DNA of 64,000 nt from Galaxea fascicularis (Eukaryota > Cnidaria > Anthozoa > Scleractinia > Euphylliidae). The notes under the pieces were generated by a model. That model was not told where the DNA came from. It was given only the letters and a program-made list of their open reading frames with translations, and did not search any database. Each line of letters opens with the position of its first letter. Positions within the stretch are counted from its first letter, which is position 1. Below, one piece after another: positions 45,448 to 59,200 of this stretch. The stretch spans positions 24,659,661-24,723,660 of the forward strand of contig OX419335.1 of NCBI GenBank assembly GCA_948470475.1, in the 5' to 3' direction. Position numbers and translations under genes: made by a program.

Positions 45448-48400
45448 CTAAACTAGCGGGAAGCAAGAAAAATGTTTGCCACTCTGGTGACACAACCAGG
45501 AAAACATTGTTTCGGAATCAAAGTTGCATGCACGCGCATTAGTACAATGAGGACGTCTGGCTACTTGAAACTCTTGGAAGATAAAGGCAAGGAAAAGCGA
45601 TACGGTGTAACTGCAACATACATGCAACTCAAACTGGACAAGACTGAGATTAACAACATGTTCAACCCACCCTTTATTTTTGATGACACCGCGGCATTTG
45701 ACTAGCACGGAGTACCTGAGGGCCCACACCGGTCTCCAGCCTTGAACCTTGATGTTCTCACAGCTTTCTGTCAGTACTTGCTGAAGGCTCTCCTTGTTCA
45801 GCACGTCTGAAATAAGGTTCAAAGAAGAATTTGATTTTTCAATCTCCACTTCCAAAGAGAACTGATATCTTGTGGTGTACATACACATGATAATAAAACT
45901 CCACATTACTTTAAATTTCTAAAGTTCGTCTGTGTTAAGAAGATGGATTGCTTAGGAATCGAAACTACATTGCACTTTGGATAAACAAGGACTGCCATTT
46001 GTAACCCAAACTGTTACCTTTGGACCAACACCGAGGCCCGTTGGACCGAGAGGCGCCAAAAAAACCGCGACAGGGCCAAACATTTTTTAGAGCCTCCGCC
46101 CCCTTATTTCTTGGTCTGGATCCGCCACTACCCTATACAAGTATCTTAAATCGCAGGAATACGTTCAGCTATTTACCCAGTCTCATCAGTGACTACACAC
46201 GTATATGGCCTCCTGTGCACTTCTTCTGTCTAAAGTTTTTTTCTGATCATTATCAGGGGTAATGCATAAACCATTTGATCTACCTTTTGGATCGGCATGT
46301 GTTAGCAACTGAATGTCGTGCTTCTCGCTGAAGGCCACAAGATCCTGTCAATCAAATACATAATGGCTTGAATATACATCAAAATAAGGCTGTAGAAGGA
46401 AATGTTTTCCTAGTAAGGTCCATAAAACATTAAGCTTCTGGATAATTAGAAACTTGAAATAATTAGTTTTAATCAATTCTAAAACACTGTGGCTGCTTCG
46501 GTTGCAAACGAAACAGTTGTTAATTAATCTGAAACCAAGCATCAAGCATGGGGTATTGACTAGGACCCTCTTTTCCCTCAGAAATTGGACATGAGCCCAG
46601 TTTGTGGCAAAGTGCTCAATGCTCTCCAATAACAAAAGGCTAAGACGATGTTCAGAGAGTAAATGAAGACACGGAGACATGAAGCGACCAACCTACCTTT
46701 GGCATGACACAACACGAAGCAAGGTTAACCTGATTGATTCCAGGCTTGACCTAAAACCAAAAAATAATCATCTGATTAAACCTCTTCTGTACACAAAATC
46801 ATTCATCATGTCCTTAGGCATGTCACGATCAACTGATCTTCAAAATTTGTTGGACTTGGGCTTGGTCTTTGAAGAAAGTAACTGTTTATTCTGGCATTCC
46901 TTATCATTACATCAAACTTACGGGGAGAAATTTCAATGGTGATCATCTGAATTCATGATAAGAACTTAATGTTGAGAACGTTTTCCGACCAAGAAAACTG
47001 AATAAAATTCTGCTACCAACAATGTGCCAAAAAGTACTACGTATACTGTTCACGCCCCTGTTGTTCAAACATTGGATAGCGCTATCCACCGGATAAATCA
47101 CTATCCAGCGGATGAGTATTGGGAAAGCTAATTGCACTATCCACTGGATAGATATTTATCTGGTGGATAGCCTGAACAACCTTTGAACAACTGGAGCCAG
47201 AATTATAAAAAAAAATTCATTGTCAATCACATAATAATGATTGGCCTGGACACTGCTATTGCCATCATCCTTGTAGATGTTTATCATTGTCTTGCCCATG
47301 CCCTGAGCTGTCCATGTAGAAATAACTCACTAGATTTTAAAATGTCATACCCGTGCCCAGTCATATAGTTTTTCCAGTGTGGGCTTGTCCAAGTCACAAA
47401 TGCCCAAATTGCTGACATACCCACAGTCCAACAAGTACTCCAATTCCTAAAAATACACAGAATTCTTTTACAAACACAAACACTGTACTATTTTTCTCAA
47501 GACAGTGCACATTATATAGTAGACTTATAAAAGTCTGAAATTTTAGACGACAAGGATATGACATAGTTTTCCATATGCATTTTAATTAAGTACAAACAAG
47601 AAATCTCAGAACAATCTGAGAGCATTATACAGTGTAGAATAATAATGTCCCATGCACACATACAAGTAGATAAATGAGACCTTTATTATTATTGAAGATG
47701 TGAATCTTGATTCAAGCCACTTGACCAAATAAAAAAGAAACAAGTTGCTTAAAACATCCAACCAACCACACAAAGAAACAGAGAGGTAAACAGCCTGAAA
47801 GACAAACATTACAACCTTACCTCCCAGAATTCCTTCAAGACCTCAAGGCTATCCTCAGGTGGCATTTCCGGTAAGGCCAAGAATAATGTGTCCACAGATT
47901 CAACACCCAGCTCACACATGGCTACAACAATGGAAAGTGACATATGATTCGTAATACAGTGTAGGTTAGTTCTAATCATTGCCTCCATAATAGAGGGTAC
48001 ATTGATTGAAACTACATGTACAGTAAATACCCACACATAATGTAAGAACCCCTGATTTTTGGGATGAAATGGTTTTTATATACTGTAATACATGTATATC
48101 TATCAGTTGAGAAATCTAGATTTGGCTCCAAGGCTCAAAATAACTAACGGACAGGCACCAGTCAGATTGTCCGGTCAAACACATTTTTGCTCGGACATAT
48201 CTCGTTAGTGGCCGGTCAAATTTGAAAATTCTCAACTCTTGCAAGGTAGTGACCCCAGATTGCATGAATGATGTGGCTATTCGGGAATATGAATAATGTC
48301 CCTTGTGAAGATCAATAGCTCAAGATTAAATTTTATTTTAAAGCGTAAATGACCGGACAACATGTCTGGCAACTCAATGATTTGTCCGGTCAATACCCAA

Positions 48401-51400
48401 TTCTGAACGGACATTTTCGAGGCCTGGCCACTCAACAGGCTATTAAACAGGTGTAGCCCTTAATAAAAAATATGTTTTAATTATTGGTGAATTATAATGA
48501 CCTTAATAGATCTAATTATCGCAGTGAACATGAAATTAGACTGAAATCCACCACTTTAAGTAAGACAAGTGATGTAACTTTACCTCTAAGTAGGGCATCT
48601 TTGACAAAGTCAGGTTTAAGTTCAATTGCAAATATTTTTACTGAAAGTGAGAAAGAAAATTTCATAGTGTTAAATTTGTCCCAAGGAACTTTATGTATAG
48701 TGACACCATCCAATACTGATACATGCATGCACCTTTAATTTTTCTTTGCAAAAAATGGTCTCATGTACACTGTATTCACTCAAGTACCTGTAATTTTAAG
48801 GTGCTCTCTTTCTCCACGTTCTATCCTTTCAACAAACTTTTTGTTGATGCATCTAAGAGCCTTTTTCTGTAAATAAACATTTTTTTCATTAGTAATGTTA
48901 AGAACATTTTCCTCCCAGTATGTGGCAACTACAAACTGTACACTGTAGTTGTGATGATCATGGACCATAAGATTAGTTCCTGAAACAATGTTCTCAATTA
49001 CCATGCAAATGGTATGGTTTTGTACACAATATTAGATCTGTCTCGAGGTCATGGTGTATGGACCAAGCACATGAGTGCATAAAAGACGAAGTTTTTACAA
49101 AAAAGTGACTGATTTGCACATAAAATTGATCTAATATGTTGTTTGTATTTGCTTTCTAGTTGTAAAATAAACTTACATGGTTAGATGTGGCAAAATCCTC
49201 TACAATCGTATCGCTCAGGGCCTTATGTGTTCGTAACAGGGCCATATGGCTTTTTCCAGCCCTGTTCGCGCTAATGTGTACAAATGTACGGTCCTCGCAC
49301 AGGATTTTCTCAATAGTTTTAGCATGAAAATGTGTGTGGGGCTGTACAGGTCATATGATAATGGTCAGTTTAATAAATTAACCAAATTCCTTTATGTCAA
49401 AAATTACATGAAAATCTATGCTTTGATGCTGTAGGTGTTAGTCTACTGGAGAGCTAGTCTAGCACTGTTACTGCAAGTATGTACAGTAACCTGTATTTAA
49501 AAACCAGGTGTCTCCTTTTCCTTTAGCCTCTAACTTCAATTAACAAAAACCAATCATTGTTGTTGTCAATGTTATAATCCATTGATTAATAGATTTTAGT
49601 ATTAATATTATTTAATAATTATTTACTTCTTTTAATTTTCCCCAATGGCCCTCTTCAAAACAGTCTATTTCACCTTGACCATTACAGGAATCATTACAAT
49701 AAATAATATCAACATTCTACTGTACTTTGAGTTGTGACTGTCAAGAACTTAAATCATTATTACCTACAATCTTGGACAGAGTAAAAAGAGAAAGAAAACC
49801 CTCTGCTCCAAATCAATGATGAATTTGTGCTCAAACCAAATGGTTCCTTGTATTCATCATTAAAATGGGGGGAAGGGAAGGAGGTGGGGGGGGGGGGAAG
49901 GGAGATTTCAAATTTTTCAACTGAATTGACCAAGATTGTAATAGATGTAGCTAAAAGTATGACTGTACAAATGTAAGGGTAATTTAAATCAAATAAAGTT
50001 TGGAAAAAATGTGAATATAGTTTGACTTACTGGAATGGATTCCTCTTCATTGTTATTTACTGGCTGCAAGCTGCTCAAAGTGGTCCCAATACTCTCTAAA
50101 AGCTACACACAAGAATAAAGAATTAGTAACTGTATCATTATGCAAATCATAACAACGAATTATCCCAAAACAAAAGCTATCAACTTTAATGTTTCACTTA
50201 ATTCCTTACTGAAGAACCATTTTAATATTGCTAAGGAGTAAAACAATGATAAAGGAGAATAGAAAACTATATCTTTCAGACAACTGCCTGACCCCTTTCC
50301 TTTCCTTATTGCAAAACTGGTGAAATAATGATGTTTCAACAAGAATACATTAATTTTGATAATATTTGTTCAAATCAGCTCATTAAGAATTGGTGTTATT
50401 GGCTAATAAATCGAAATATTGTAATGTTTTTCTTTTTTTTTCATCAGGCTAAACATTCTCATATTGTTATACAAAATTGTTGCTTTAACAAAGTTACAAA
50501 AGTAAAACATCTAGCTCCCAGACGACGTTTGGCTAACATAATTCTTGTTGGATGAACGTTTTGCCATCAATTAAACATTAATTTGGTCGACTTTCAACAA
50601 TATCTAATTATGTAATTGCGCTTCTAACATTGTTTATGTTAGTTAAGAATTCATCTCACTTAAATCAATAGTATGTACACTTGCACGTACTTGGTAGATA
50701 CTAAACCAGTACCACGCAAAAAGACTTCTGTCCTTTTAGCACCTACATGCAAATGTGATATTTAAACCTAAATGCTAGGAGCGTAATAAGAGCGTAAGGA
50801 TTTCCTGGATTTAGCTGCTGAGTCATGCTGCGACATCACACCGCCCAAACATACAAATTGATCTAACGACGACTGCTTATCGTTAACAACCTATGAAAAG
50901 GATTTTAACAATTTCGCCAACTGATGTATAGCGCCCTTGGCTTTAAGCAAAGGAAATTTCCCAAGTTCGTGACAAAAATATTTGGGAACTGAAGTTTGTT
51001 TACAGTTAAATCATCATTGGGATGGACTGTTACGTAAAACTCCCAAAGAAGACAAAAATTCACCGCGTGGGGAAACAGATCCTAGTTCATTTCTAATCTA
51101 ACCGTTACTATTGACGTTACTACTGAACATGTTCGAGGAAAAAGAAAAGACTTAAGACTTACTCAAACTTAAATGAAATTATTAAACGGAGGAGAGAGTT
51201 AGACGTCACTGTACAGTGCATAAACGAAGAACAAATCGCCACCAACCTCATCCGCAGAATTTGGAGTAGTCTTACGTTTGGTCCGATTCCAGTTAGAAAT
51301 ATTTCCTCCGTGTATATACAAATGCCTGGCGAATTTAAGATCTTCTTGAGTGCCCGTTCTTTCAGATCCGTTGGAAATGAAATGATTCACATTTGGTTCG

Positions 51401-51408
51401 TTAGCCAT
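45448..51408 (-). CDS. GCLM: Glutamate-cysteine ligase modifier (regulatory) subunit
   Basis: Ten minus-strand exons are seen: 51408-51247, 50102-50031, 49221-49177 (least certain), 48866-48788, 48640-48584, 47921-47821, 47446-47351, 46750-46697, 46344-46284 and 45806-45448. All phases agree. The product matches the aldo-keto-reductase-like GCL modifier subunit: HLYIHGGNISNWNR near the start, then LGVESVDTLFLALP, GICDLDKPTLEKLYDWA, VKPGINQVNLASCCVMP, DIQLLTHADP and WALRYSVLVKCRGVIKNKG near the end. In animals it binds the catalytic subunit and lowers its Km for glutamate, raising glutathione synthesis in the cytosol. After KNKGW the last exon stays open for about 70 further residues, unlike the usual end of the family (about 275 residues in human). 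This may be a lineage-specific tail or a missed splice or poly(A) site; AATAAA overlaps the IKNKG codons. Confidence 0.92.
46015..46135. repeat. Dispersed repeat shared with 9290-9415
   Basis: It is homologous to the earlier copy (TGGACCAA..., GCGCCAAAA..., CCCTTATTTCTTGG). It lies in the last GCLM intron. Confidence 0.6.
47054..47199. mobile_element. MITE (CCCGGTTGTT family) in GCLM intron
   Basis: It shares GGATAGCGCTATCCACCGGA with the copy at 12738 and has inverted, partly decayed ends. Confidence 0.7.
48128..48440. repeat. Inverted repeat-bearing element in GCLM intron
   Basis: The left part (GGCTCAAAATAACTAACGGACA, TTGTCCGGTCAA) and the right part (TTGTCCGGTCAATACC, GAACGGACATTTTCGAGGCC) contain complementary and repeated GTCCGGTC motifs. 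It is MITE-like, with approximate bounds. Confidence 0.45.
49860..49910. repeat. G-rich low-complexity tract
   Basis: A run of G with few A (including twelve consecutive Gs) lies in a GCLM intron. A quadruplex is possible on the plus strand. Confidence 0.6.
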
Positions 51409-51637
51409 TACTCGACAGATTGCGTGAAAAAATCGCTGGCTCGCACTATATATAAATAGAACCGGCTGTCCCAAGTAGCTTTGCTGGCGTCTGTCACGAT
51501 TTCCCTTTTGCTTACACGGTTAATTCCTTGGAAATTTTTCTTCTTTAGCGCAATTTCTTGGGGATTTTTCTCAGTTTTTCTTTGCGATTCGTACTTTTTA
51601 GAGCCTCGCCTGTACTATATTTGTCGCTAATGCAACA
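51409..51637. promoter_or_regulatory. Bidirectional promoter region GCLM / DUF885
   Basis: Only 229 bp separate the GCLM start codon (51408, minus) from the DUF885 start codon (51638, plus). A TATA-like ACTATATATAAATAG lies at 51446-51460 and reads as a TATA box better on the plus strand, though it lies 42 bp upstream of the GCLM start codon. Both 5' UTRs and the core promoters must share this interval unless upstream non-coding exons exist. No antioxidant-response element could be called by eye. Confidence 0.6.
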
Positions 51638-54600
51638 ATGTCAGCTGAGGTGGAGAGTATTTTGAGAACATTTTGGGAGTGGCGTTTGAAGGAGAGCCCA
51701 GAATTCGCCACTCAGATTGGTGTTCACACTCACGACAACCAGTTAGATTGTCACAGTTTGGAGGCGTACACCAAGAGACAGGTGAGAAGTCCAAGCACTG
51801 TGAACATGACATGATGCTCGATCAGCTGATTTGTGATAGTACTGCAATGTGAGGTACCTTGCAACAAATGTACCAATATGTAACGTAGACACCAGGGCGT
51901 CCCGCATGGGGCTGACTCACCGTTCTGGCATTTTGAAGAAGATTTTACTACTCATGGGAAATAATGTCAGGGCCGTCCTTTGTGAGTAAAGTGAACCTAA
52001 AGGCTACCGCACACTAGCCGATTTTTTGTCGGCCGACAAAAAATCTTCACTTGTCGGCTAGTGTGCGGTGAATTCAGACAAGTCTGCGACAAGATCGGGG
52101 CTTGTCGGGCGATATCTGACAGTGCTAGATCTCAAAACGTCTTGTCGGGCCTTGTCGGCTAGTGTGCGGTGGGCCAAGATAATTTGTCGGGGCTCACGCG
52201 TACCTAAACCAATGAGGAATTGTCATGAGAGTCATGTGAATAAGCGTCTTTTCCAACATGGCGGAGATCGACTCAACCCCAAGACTAAACGCGGTTAGTC
52301 AGGACAAAAAATCGGCTAGTGTGCGGCAAGCTGACGTCTCGACAAATTTTAACCCGATTTAACCCCGACAAAAAATCTTCAGCTCTGCGACAAAAAATCG
52401 GCTAGTGTGCGGTAGCCTTAAACGGTAACGTTCCAATTGCATTATGGTATTGATAGCTGCATCATATCACGTGTTACCACAGGCAGTCCAATCGTGGTGT
52501 GTGTCATCAAAACGTTGATATAGAAAAAATGATCATTAAAAACCTAGAATTCCAACGAACCGAGTTGTGGTGGAAATATTCTAGCAAAATAAAGCGTTCC
52601 AATACCTTCACTCTACTGTTTCTTGTCACTTTCTGGGACATCTAAATGCAATACCATTGATGTTATTGCGTTTAGACGGTCGATCTATACTGTTTAGTTT
52701 ATTTCCATTCTGTTTACCTCCCTGAGTTGAGGGTCCCCTATACTTTTTTCGTGAAACACAATTGGGACTATTTTTTTCTCGTGAAACATGATTTAGGTTT
52801 ATTTGTTCATTTGTGATTCGTGATTGCCGATATTTGCTTTATCGTGAACGTGAACGAATTTTGGGAATTATCCGTGACGCATGAACAGTCTCAATATTTT
52901 TACGTGAATGCATTTTCCAAAGTGGTATAGGGGACCCTCCGAGTTGAATGCAGTTGAGGCAGAATTGCTGGATTCCTTGCTTATTTAAAGGTTAATACCT
53001 GTCAGTACTATTTACAGTAGGGGAGATATCAATCTATGACTCACAGTGAATGTAAACATTGGCTAATAAATGTTTGTCAGTTTCTATACTTTAAAAGCAT
53101 TGCTCCTTATGCTCTGAAAGTTTGCAATTAAGCATTACTGCATGTTTCATAATTTAAAATATATTTTCCAAGCATTTCAAAGGAATTGAATTCAAAGTTT
53201 CCTGGGGATACATGCCCCTGTACCCCCTTATGGTTAGCTCATGGCCCTGGAACTCTCATGATAAGCAGTGAATCACAAATACATTTAGTGAAATTATTGT
53301 GAGGATTCTGATGAGGTTCTTAGCAACTTGTTTGAACACTTCTGTTACATGCTGTTTGGTTTTATATTAATATTTGACTGATAAATGTAAAGAGGTCACC
53401 ATTTGTTGATCAGTTTGCTTGCAAGTTAGGTCTTTATGAGACCTTCACAGGCCTGGCCATGGGTGCATAACATATTTACATTATTCCAAATAGGTTACCT
53501 CTCCAACAATAGATGCACCACATATAGGTAAAAGTGAACATGCACTGAGTCCTTTTAGAACTAACAATGAGATTTAAGGGCTGTTCGTTAACTATAGTTG
53601 TATACACGTAGGGTTTCACTTGACCTTCATTTTTACTTGAAGTACCTTACATTAAAAGCCCTAGGGTGCACTTATTGAGAAATATTGTGTATTTCATACT
53701 TCAGGAAGATTGCAGGGGGTTCTTAAAGAGGCTAAATGCAGTTGATTCATCAAACATCTGTAAGGTAAACCAGCAATTGTTTGTACAGAAATTACCTATT
53801 TGTGGTCCCATAAATTTGTTTTCAATTTGGTAAATTACTGTTATGAGAACTGCACCTTAGCATGACTTTTTAAACAGCAAAGAAAAACAACTTTTAGAGG
53901 ATCTGATACATGTACATGACTGATTTTATCAACATCATGTGCCTGTTCAGTGACTATTTTTCAGGTTGCAAGTACCTTAAAGCCAATTAATTGTGATTCT
54001 TTAGGTATTAAAATAATAGGGTTTGAGCTACATTTTTGGCATGTGTATCAGTCTCTACGTTGGCCAAATTGTCACTTGTGCCTTTTTCAGCAAGCTCAAT
54101 TCAATGGTTCTCTCTTGTATTTTTTTTTATGTTGCACTGATACAGCAAATATTATTTCAAAAAAAGTTGTTTGTTTTGGTCTGTCATATATTTTAGACTG
54201 ATGTCTTGAATGTTAAACTTCTTCAAAGAGAAATAGAGGCATTTTTGGAAGGCTCTAAACACAAGAGGTTGGTTGTATTTTGTAGAAGGTTCATTCATTA
54301 TGATCTAATAAAGTTACTCACCTCATGAGACAAACACCATCATATCTTGGTACATTTTATTTCCTCTCAGCTATCTGTTTCCTTTGGTCAATTTGGAGGG
54401 ACCTCAGTTAGAATTTTCACGATTAATCTCATGGATGAAATTTGAAACAAAGGAAGACTATGACAAGTACTTTTCCAGATTGAATGCCTTTCCTGCCCAG
54501 GTATTGTATGGCACCTTCCTAAATAAGTGAAGTAATGAAAGAATGAGTAGGTGAATGAATCAATGAAGAGAAAATGGATTGAATTATAGAATAAATGAAT

Positions 54601-56176
54601 GGATGAATAGGATAGGATGGTTGGTTGAATGAATAAAATAATGGTGTGTGAATGAACAAATAAAATGAATGGATGGAGGGAGGAAGAAAGGAATGGTTAA
54701 TGAATCAATGTCGGGATGGACAAATCAATGGAAGAATGAAGGAATGAACAAAGGGACAAATGAACAAATGAATGAAAGAATGAATGAAAAATAGGAAGGG
54801 GAGGGAAGGAAGGAAGGAAGATGGAAGGTTGGAGTGAGTGAGAGAGAGAGAAGGAGAAAGGAGGGAGGGGGGAGGGAGGGGAGGGAAGGGGAGAGAGGAA
54901 AGGGAGGGAGAAATGAAGGAAGGACTAACTCATCTGGCAATTTACATGTACATGTACCTTGTGAAGTTCAACACTATACAGTGATATGTAACTGTGCAAC
55001 TAGGTGTACCATAATTATGGCACTTTAACAGCTAGAACTGTACAGTGTACATACATATCACTTGTATTCATTAGTCGTAAATTGTGGCAACTCTTTCAGG
55101 CTACTGAGTTTATTGCTTTGCTGGAAGAAGGAGTCAGAACACAGTGGGTACCACCCCATTTAACTGTGGTTAGTTAACCATGATATATTTTGCATGTGTA
55201 AAAAAATGTTGCATTCAGGAGTGTGTACATTAATGGCATTAATGGGTTTTGATTCACACAAAATTAGGCAGAGTGTACATGCAAGAGAACAATGAAAAAT
55301 ATTTTTAAATTAACCCAAATATTGGCAGCTCTCCCCTAATTATTCTACCTGTCAGCCAGCTGTAAAACTGCAGTCTTCCTCTTACTTTTAGGCAGCCCTC
55401 CTCATCCCCTAGAGCTGGTAGGCTGCAGTGGTTTTGTTAATTTGATTAAATAAGAGGGTGTAGGACTCTAAAGAGGCAGAAGCAGGAGTTCAGAGTACAC
55501 TGGTGTCGGTACTTGGGTTCTGGCTTCTAATAACAAGTCTGCAGCTGTATGGTGGCTACACTGTACATGATTTGCTTGGTTTCCTAAAGTAGCTCGTGCT
55601 GACTAGTGGTTGAGGTGGGCTGGTGTGGATTTAGTTAACAGGGGTTTGGGGGTATGGGGGTATGGGGGTGTTACATGCATGTGGATTAAGATTTGGAAGC
55701 TGCAACTAAAGTTATTTTGTGTGTTTCAGAGCCAAGTTCCAGATCAAATTATGAAAATGTTAAATGCAACTTTTACAGATGATAACCATTTGTTCACACC
55801 ACTGAAAAAGTTTCCGTACACAGTTTCAGAGCAGGACAGGTAAACATCAAAAAGTGCTTATTGATTGCTTCTGTCTTGAATTTAGATGTAGGAGAAAGAA
55901 GACCGTATTAAACAGGGATGTAGCTTCAGTGGGCTGATCGGGCTGATTGCTGACAAATTATGGGAAGTTGTAAATATCCTCATGCAGTCTGGAGAAGTCA
56001 GTTACGTTCAAATGTGTGCTGACATTAGTCTCTAATTTGCCAACCATATTCCTCCCTCTTCCATTTAGACTTGGCACCACACACAGGGTACATGTAATTA
56101 TGATTTTCACTTTAGCTTGAGAAAAAAAGTCAAGGGCTTTGTGACATATTGGCAATGTCACTCTTCTTGTGCCTGC

Positions 56177-56215
<39 letters not shown>

Positions 56216-59200
56216 TGATGATGATGATGATAATAGTAATAATAGTAATTATTTAGACAGTGCTATTTGCACATGCTGATTAACATGCAGCGCTTCACAG
56301 TACATACACTGAACTGTGCATGGTTACCGCATTGCAAACACTGCTCTGTGCTCATAATAAGTTTGTGGTCTAAGAGCAGAAATTTGATCAATTATAAGTG
56401 TTTGACTTTTGTCAAAAGCTCAAAAAACAGAACTAAAATAATAAATTTGTATTTTATTTTGTTTTGGTTATCAATTGCCCCACTTCAGTTGGTTCAGTTT
56501 CAAGCTACAGCCATTATGGTAATTTGCTGAATCCAGGCCTTCGAATCACAGGATGGCCATTGATGTATGGTTTTGTCATCATGATGATAAACAGTATGAA
56601 GGCCAAAGGAGAGCAACGTTTAGACAAATTAAATTTGGTTGAAATCGTCATGTGTAAATAATTTTTTTGCACCTAGCCCTTCAATATCGTTGAATTTGTT
56701 GTTGTTCTTGTTCTTTATTAACATTTAGAGCATTGTTGAAAGATAATGGTCTCAGACTTATAGAAGAAAAAGTGAAACCAGCTTTGAAACAGATTCATGA
56801 CTATTATTTTAATGTGAGTACAAGCAGTTTTGTAATAGTTTTATTTTACTGGTATAACTATGAGTCTTACAGATAACTGTCATGCATGCAGTCCTTAAAG
56901 ACATAAAAAACCTGGGGACTGTTGATGAAACTTGGTGGCACTTAAATCCCCAAAATTAATATTGCTTTCATGTTCAAAATTATTCTTAATAATTATTGGT
57001 TGAATGGTGCCATGTTTTAGTCATTCCTGGGTCTCATAAAATCTTGCAAGTTTGTATTCATGAGCATGACTGTTATTATGCCAAACCTCTGTTTAAATTA
57101 AAATTCACATGTATCTTTTTAATACAGAAATGTTTAAAATTCAATAAATCTTGGTGTTCACCTCTAACTTTTTTTTTTGGGTGGTTTTCAGAAGTACCTT
57201 CCTCAAACAAGGAAGTCTACATGTATTTCATGCACAGAACTTCCAAATGGAATGGCATTTTATAATCAGGTAGAGTGCAAGTGCAACTGTAGAAGAAAGA
57301 GTGGTTGCCAACACATTTGATAAAAGTCTAGTGTGGATCGAACCTTCCCTGTAACATTAATTTAAAACACAATGGATGCACTCGATGCTGTGGTGTCTCA
57401 AATGTCAATCACCAGTTGAGGTCCTGACCCCTGTAATAAACACATCCTATATCCTATATATATAATATATAATTTAATAATACTGTGTTTATAGTGAAAG
57501 TGCACTTAGCTATCCAGGCTAGTTTACAAGCACTCAACTTAAATCCCAAGAAACAAATACTTTAAATAAACATAACATAAGAATCCCAACTGGTGTGAGG
57601 CAAACCAGCAAACGAGGATGACGGCAGGGAGTTGAACCACTGGTGGTGAGGCACTTACCCAGAACAAACTACAACTTCGACTCAACAATCTCAAACAACT
57701 TAGAACACTTAAATTACTGGACACACACAGGCTAGTGCCGACAAACTGGCTGACAAAATATCTAACAAAAACCAAACTGAAAAACTGGCGTGTCTCTGCA
57801 GTGCGCATGTATAGACAAAGAACAGGGTCGAGGGTATTTCATTTCTTCTCCTCCACAAGAAAACAAAACGACTGCATGCTCAGTTTCCCTCCTATGGGTT
57901 GAACACTCAACGACACCAAAACTCAGTGTACACAGGTAGAGGCAGCTCATGTCCTCAAATATATACATTTGTGATCCATACAACAACAACAAAAGCTGGC
58001 TGGAAAGAATAATTTTATTTTTCCCTGTCACAGGCATTAAAGTTCCATATTTCATGTGATATGACGGCACAGGAGGTTCATGATATTGGACTGAGTGAAG
58101 TCCAACGAATAAGGTCCCGAATGGATGGGGTGAGTTTACTCTCACAGTAAACAACTCTTGCCAGCAGCCCTTGCAGCAGTTGTGTAGGGTACATGTGTCA
58201 TTGACTGAAAAGTATACAGTTTACTGTTGAGAGCTATTTTTATTTTCTGATTGTTGTGGGTCTAATTAAAAACGATAGTATAGTTGAAATACGTTGTATG
58301 TGACATGTTTGAAACGATCTTGCGGCACAGCGTGGTTTGTGCAATCAGTGTCTCCAAAGAGCATCTTACTTGTAAACCACTGATCTCACTTCAAAGTATT
58401 GTCTATAGGTAAAAGGTGCCGCCTATCGTAATCATCATCATCATTCTCACAACGTCCCCATCCTCGTCACCGCCACCGCTGCCACTATCGTCATCGTCAT
58501 TAGGGAACTTAAGAACCATGACGACGGCTAGGTTGACGACGACCGGAAGTGAGGGTATAGGTAATGGTCCGAAATTGGTGTTGTTGCGTCCTGTACCGAC
58601 CGTTTCTCAAGTGTCTTTTATCCCGCCATAACCGACGTTGTCGTTCCAGTCTTTCCTGGTCGATAGACGTCGTCATCGTGAACTTCGTCGTGGATCTTAA
58701 GTTTCCTATTATCACCATCACAATCACGATTGTCATTAGCATCATCACCATCATCATCGTCCTTGTCACCACCGCCATCGCCGTTGTCATTGTTATTAGG
58801 GAACTTAAGCAACGACGACGGCAACGGCACCGAGAACGCCACAAAACAATAGGCTTAATGAGCAAAAACAATACTCTGCACGTGCGTTTAACATTTTGGT
58901 ACATTTCCTTGCCGTCCTTTGCAAAACAACAACGTGAAATGACCAAATTTTGGGTTTTCTCCAGAACGTGACCGCACGACGGTAAGTTTTTCTTTCTTTT
59001 TCTTTGCTTTAACACCGTTCACAACAACTTAAACCCTGGACAGTCCGCCAGCATTTTTCACGTTTAACAAATTGGAATAATTGCGAAAAGGTTACAAAAA
59101 CGAGAAGTTATGTTTTGGAATGACGTTTTCGTTGCCGTCGCCGTCGTCGTTGCTTAAGTTCCCTATTATCACCGTCCCCAGGGTTGCCACGGTCAGGGAA

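Noticed and set aside
45472..45705. 77-codon plus-strand frame antisense to the last GCLM exon
   Set aside because: It is the shadow of the minus-strand exon and has no independent support.
54725..55028. Proline/serine-rich and arginine/glycine-rich frames
   Set aside because: They are translations of a GGAAGG-type low-complexity tract.
58509..59015. 168-codon minus-strand arginine-rich frame and its plus-strand mirror
   Set aside because: They are produced by microsatellite and MITE sequence.
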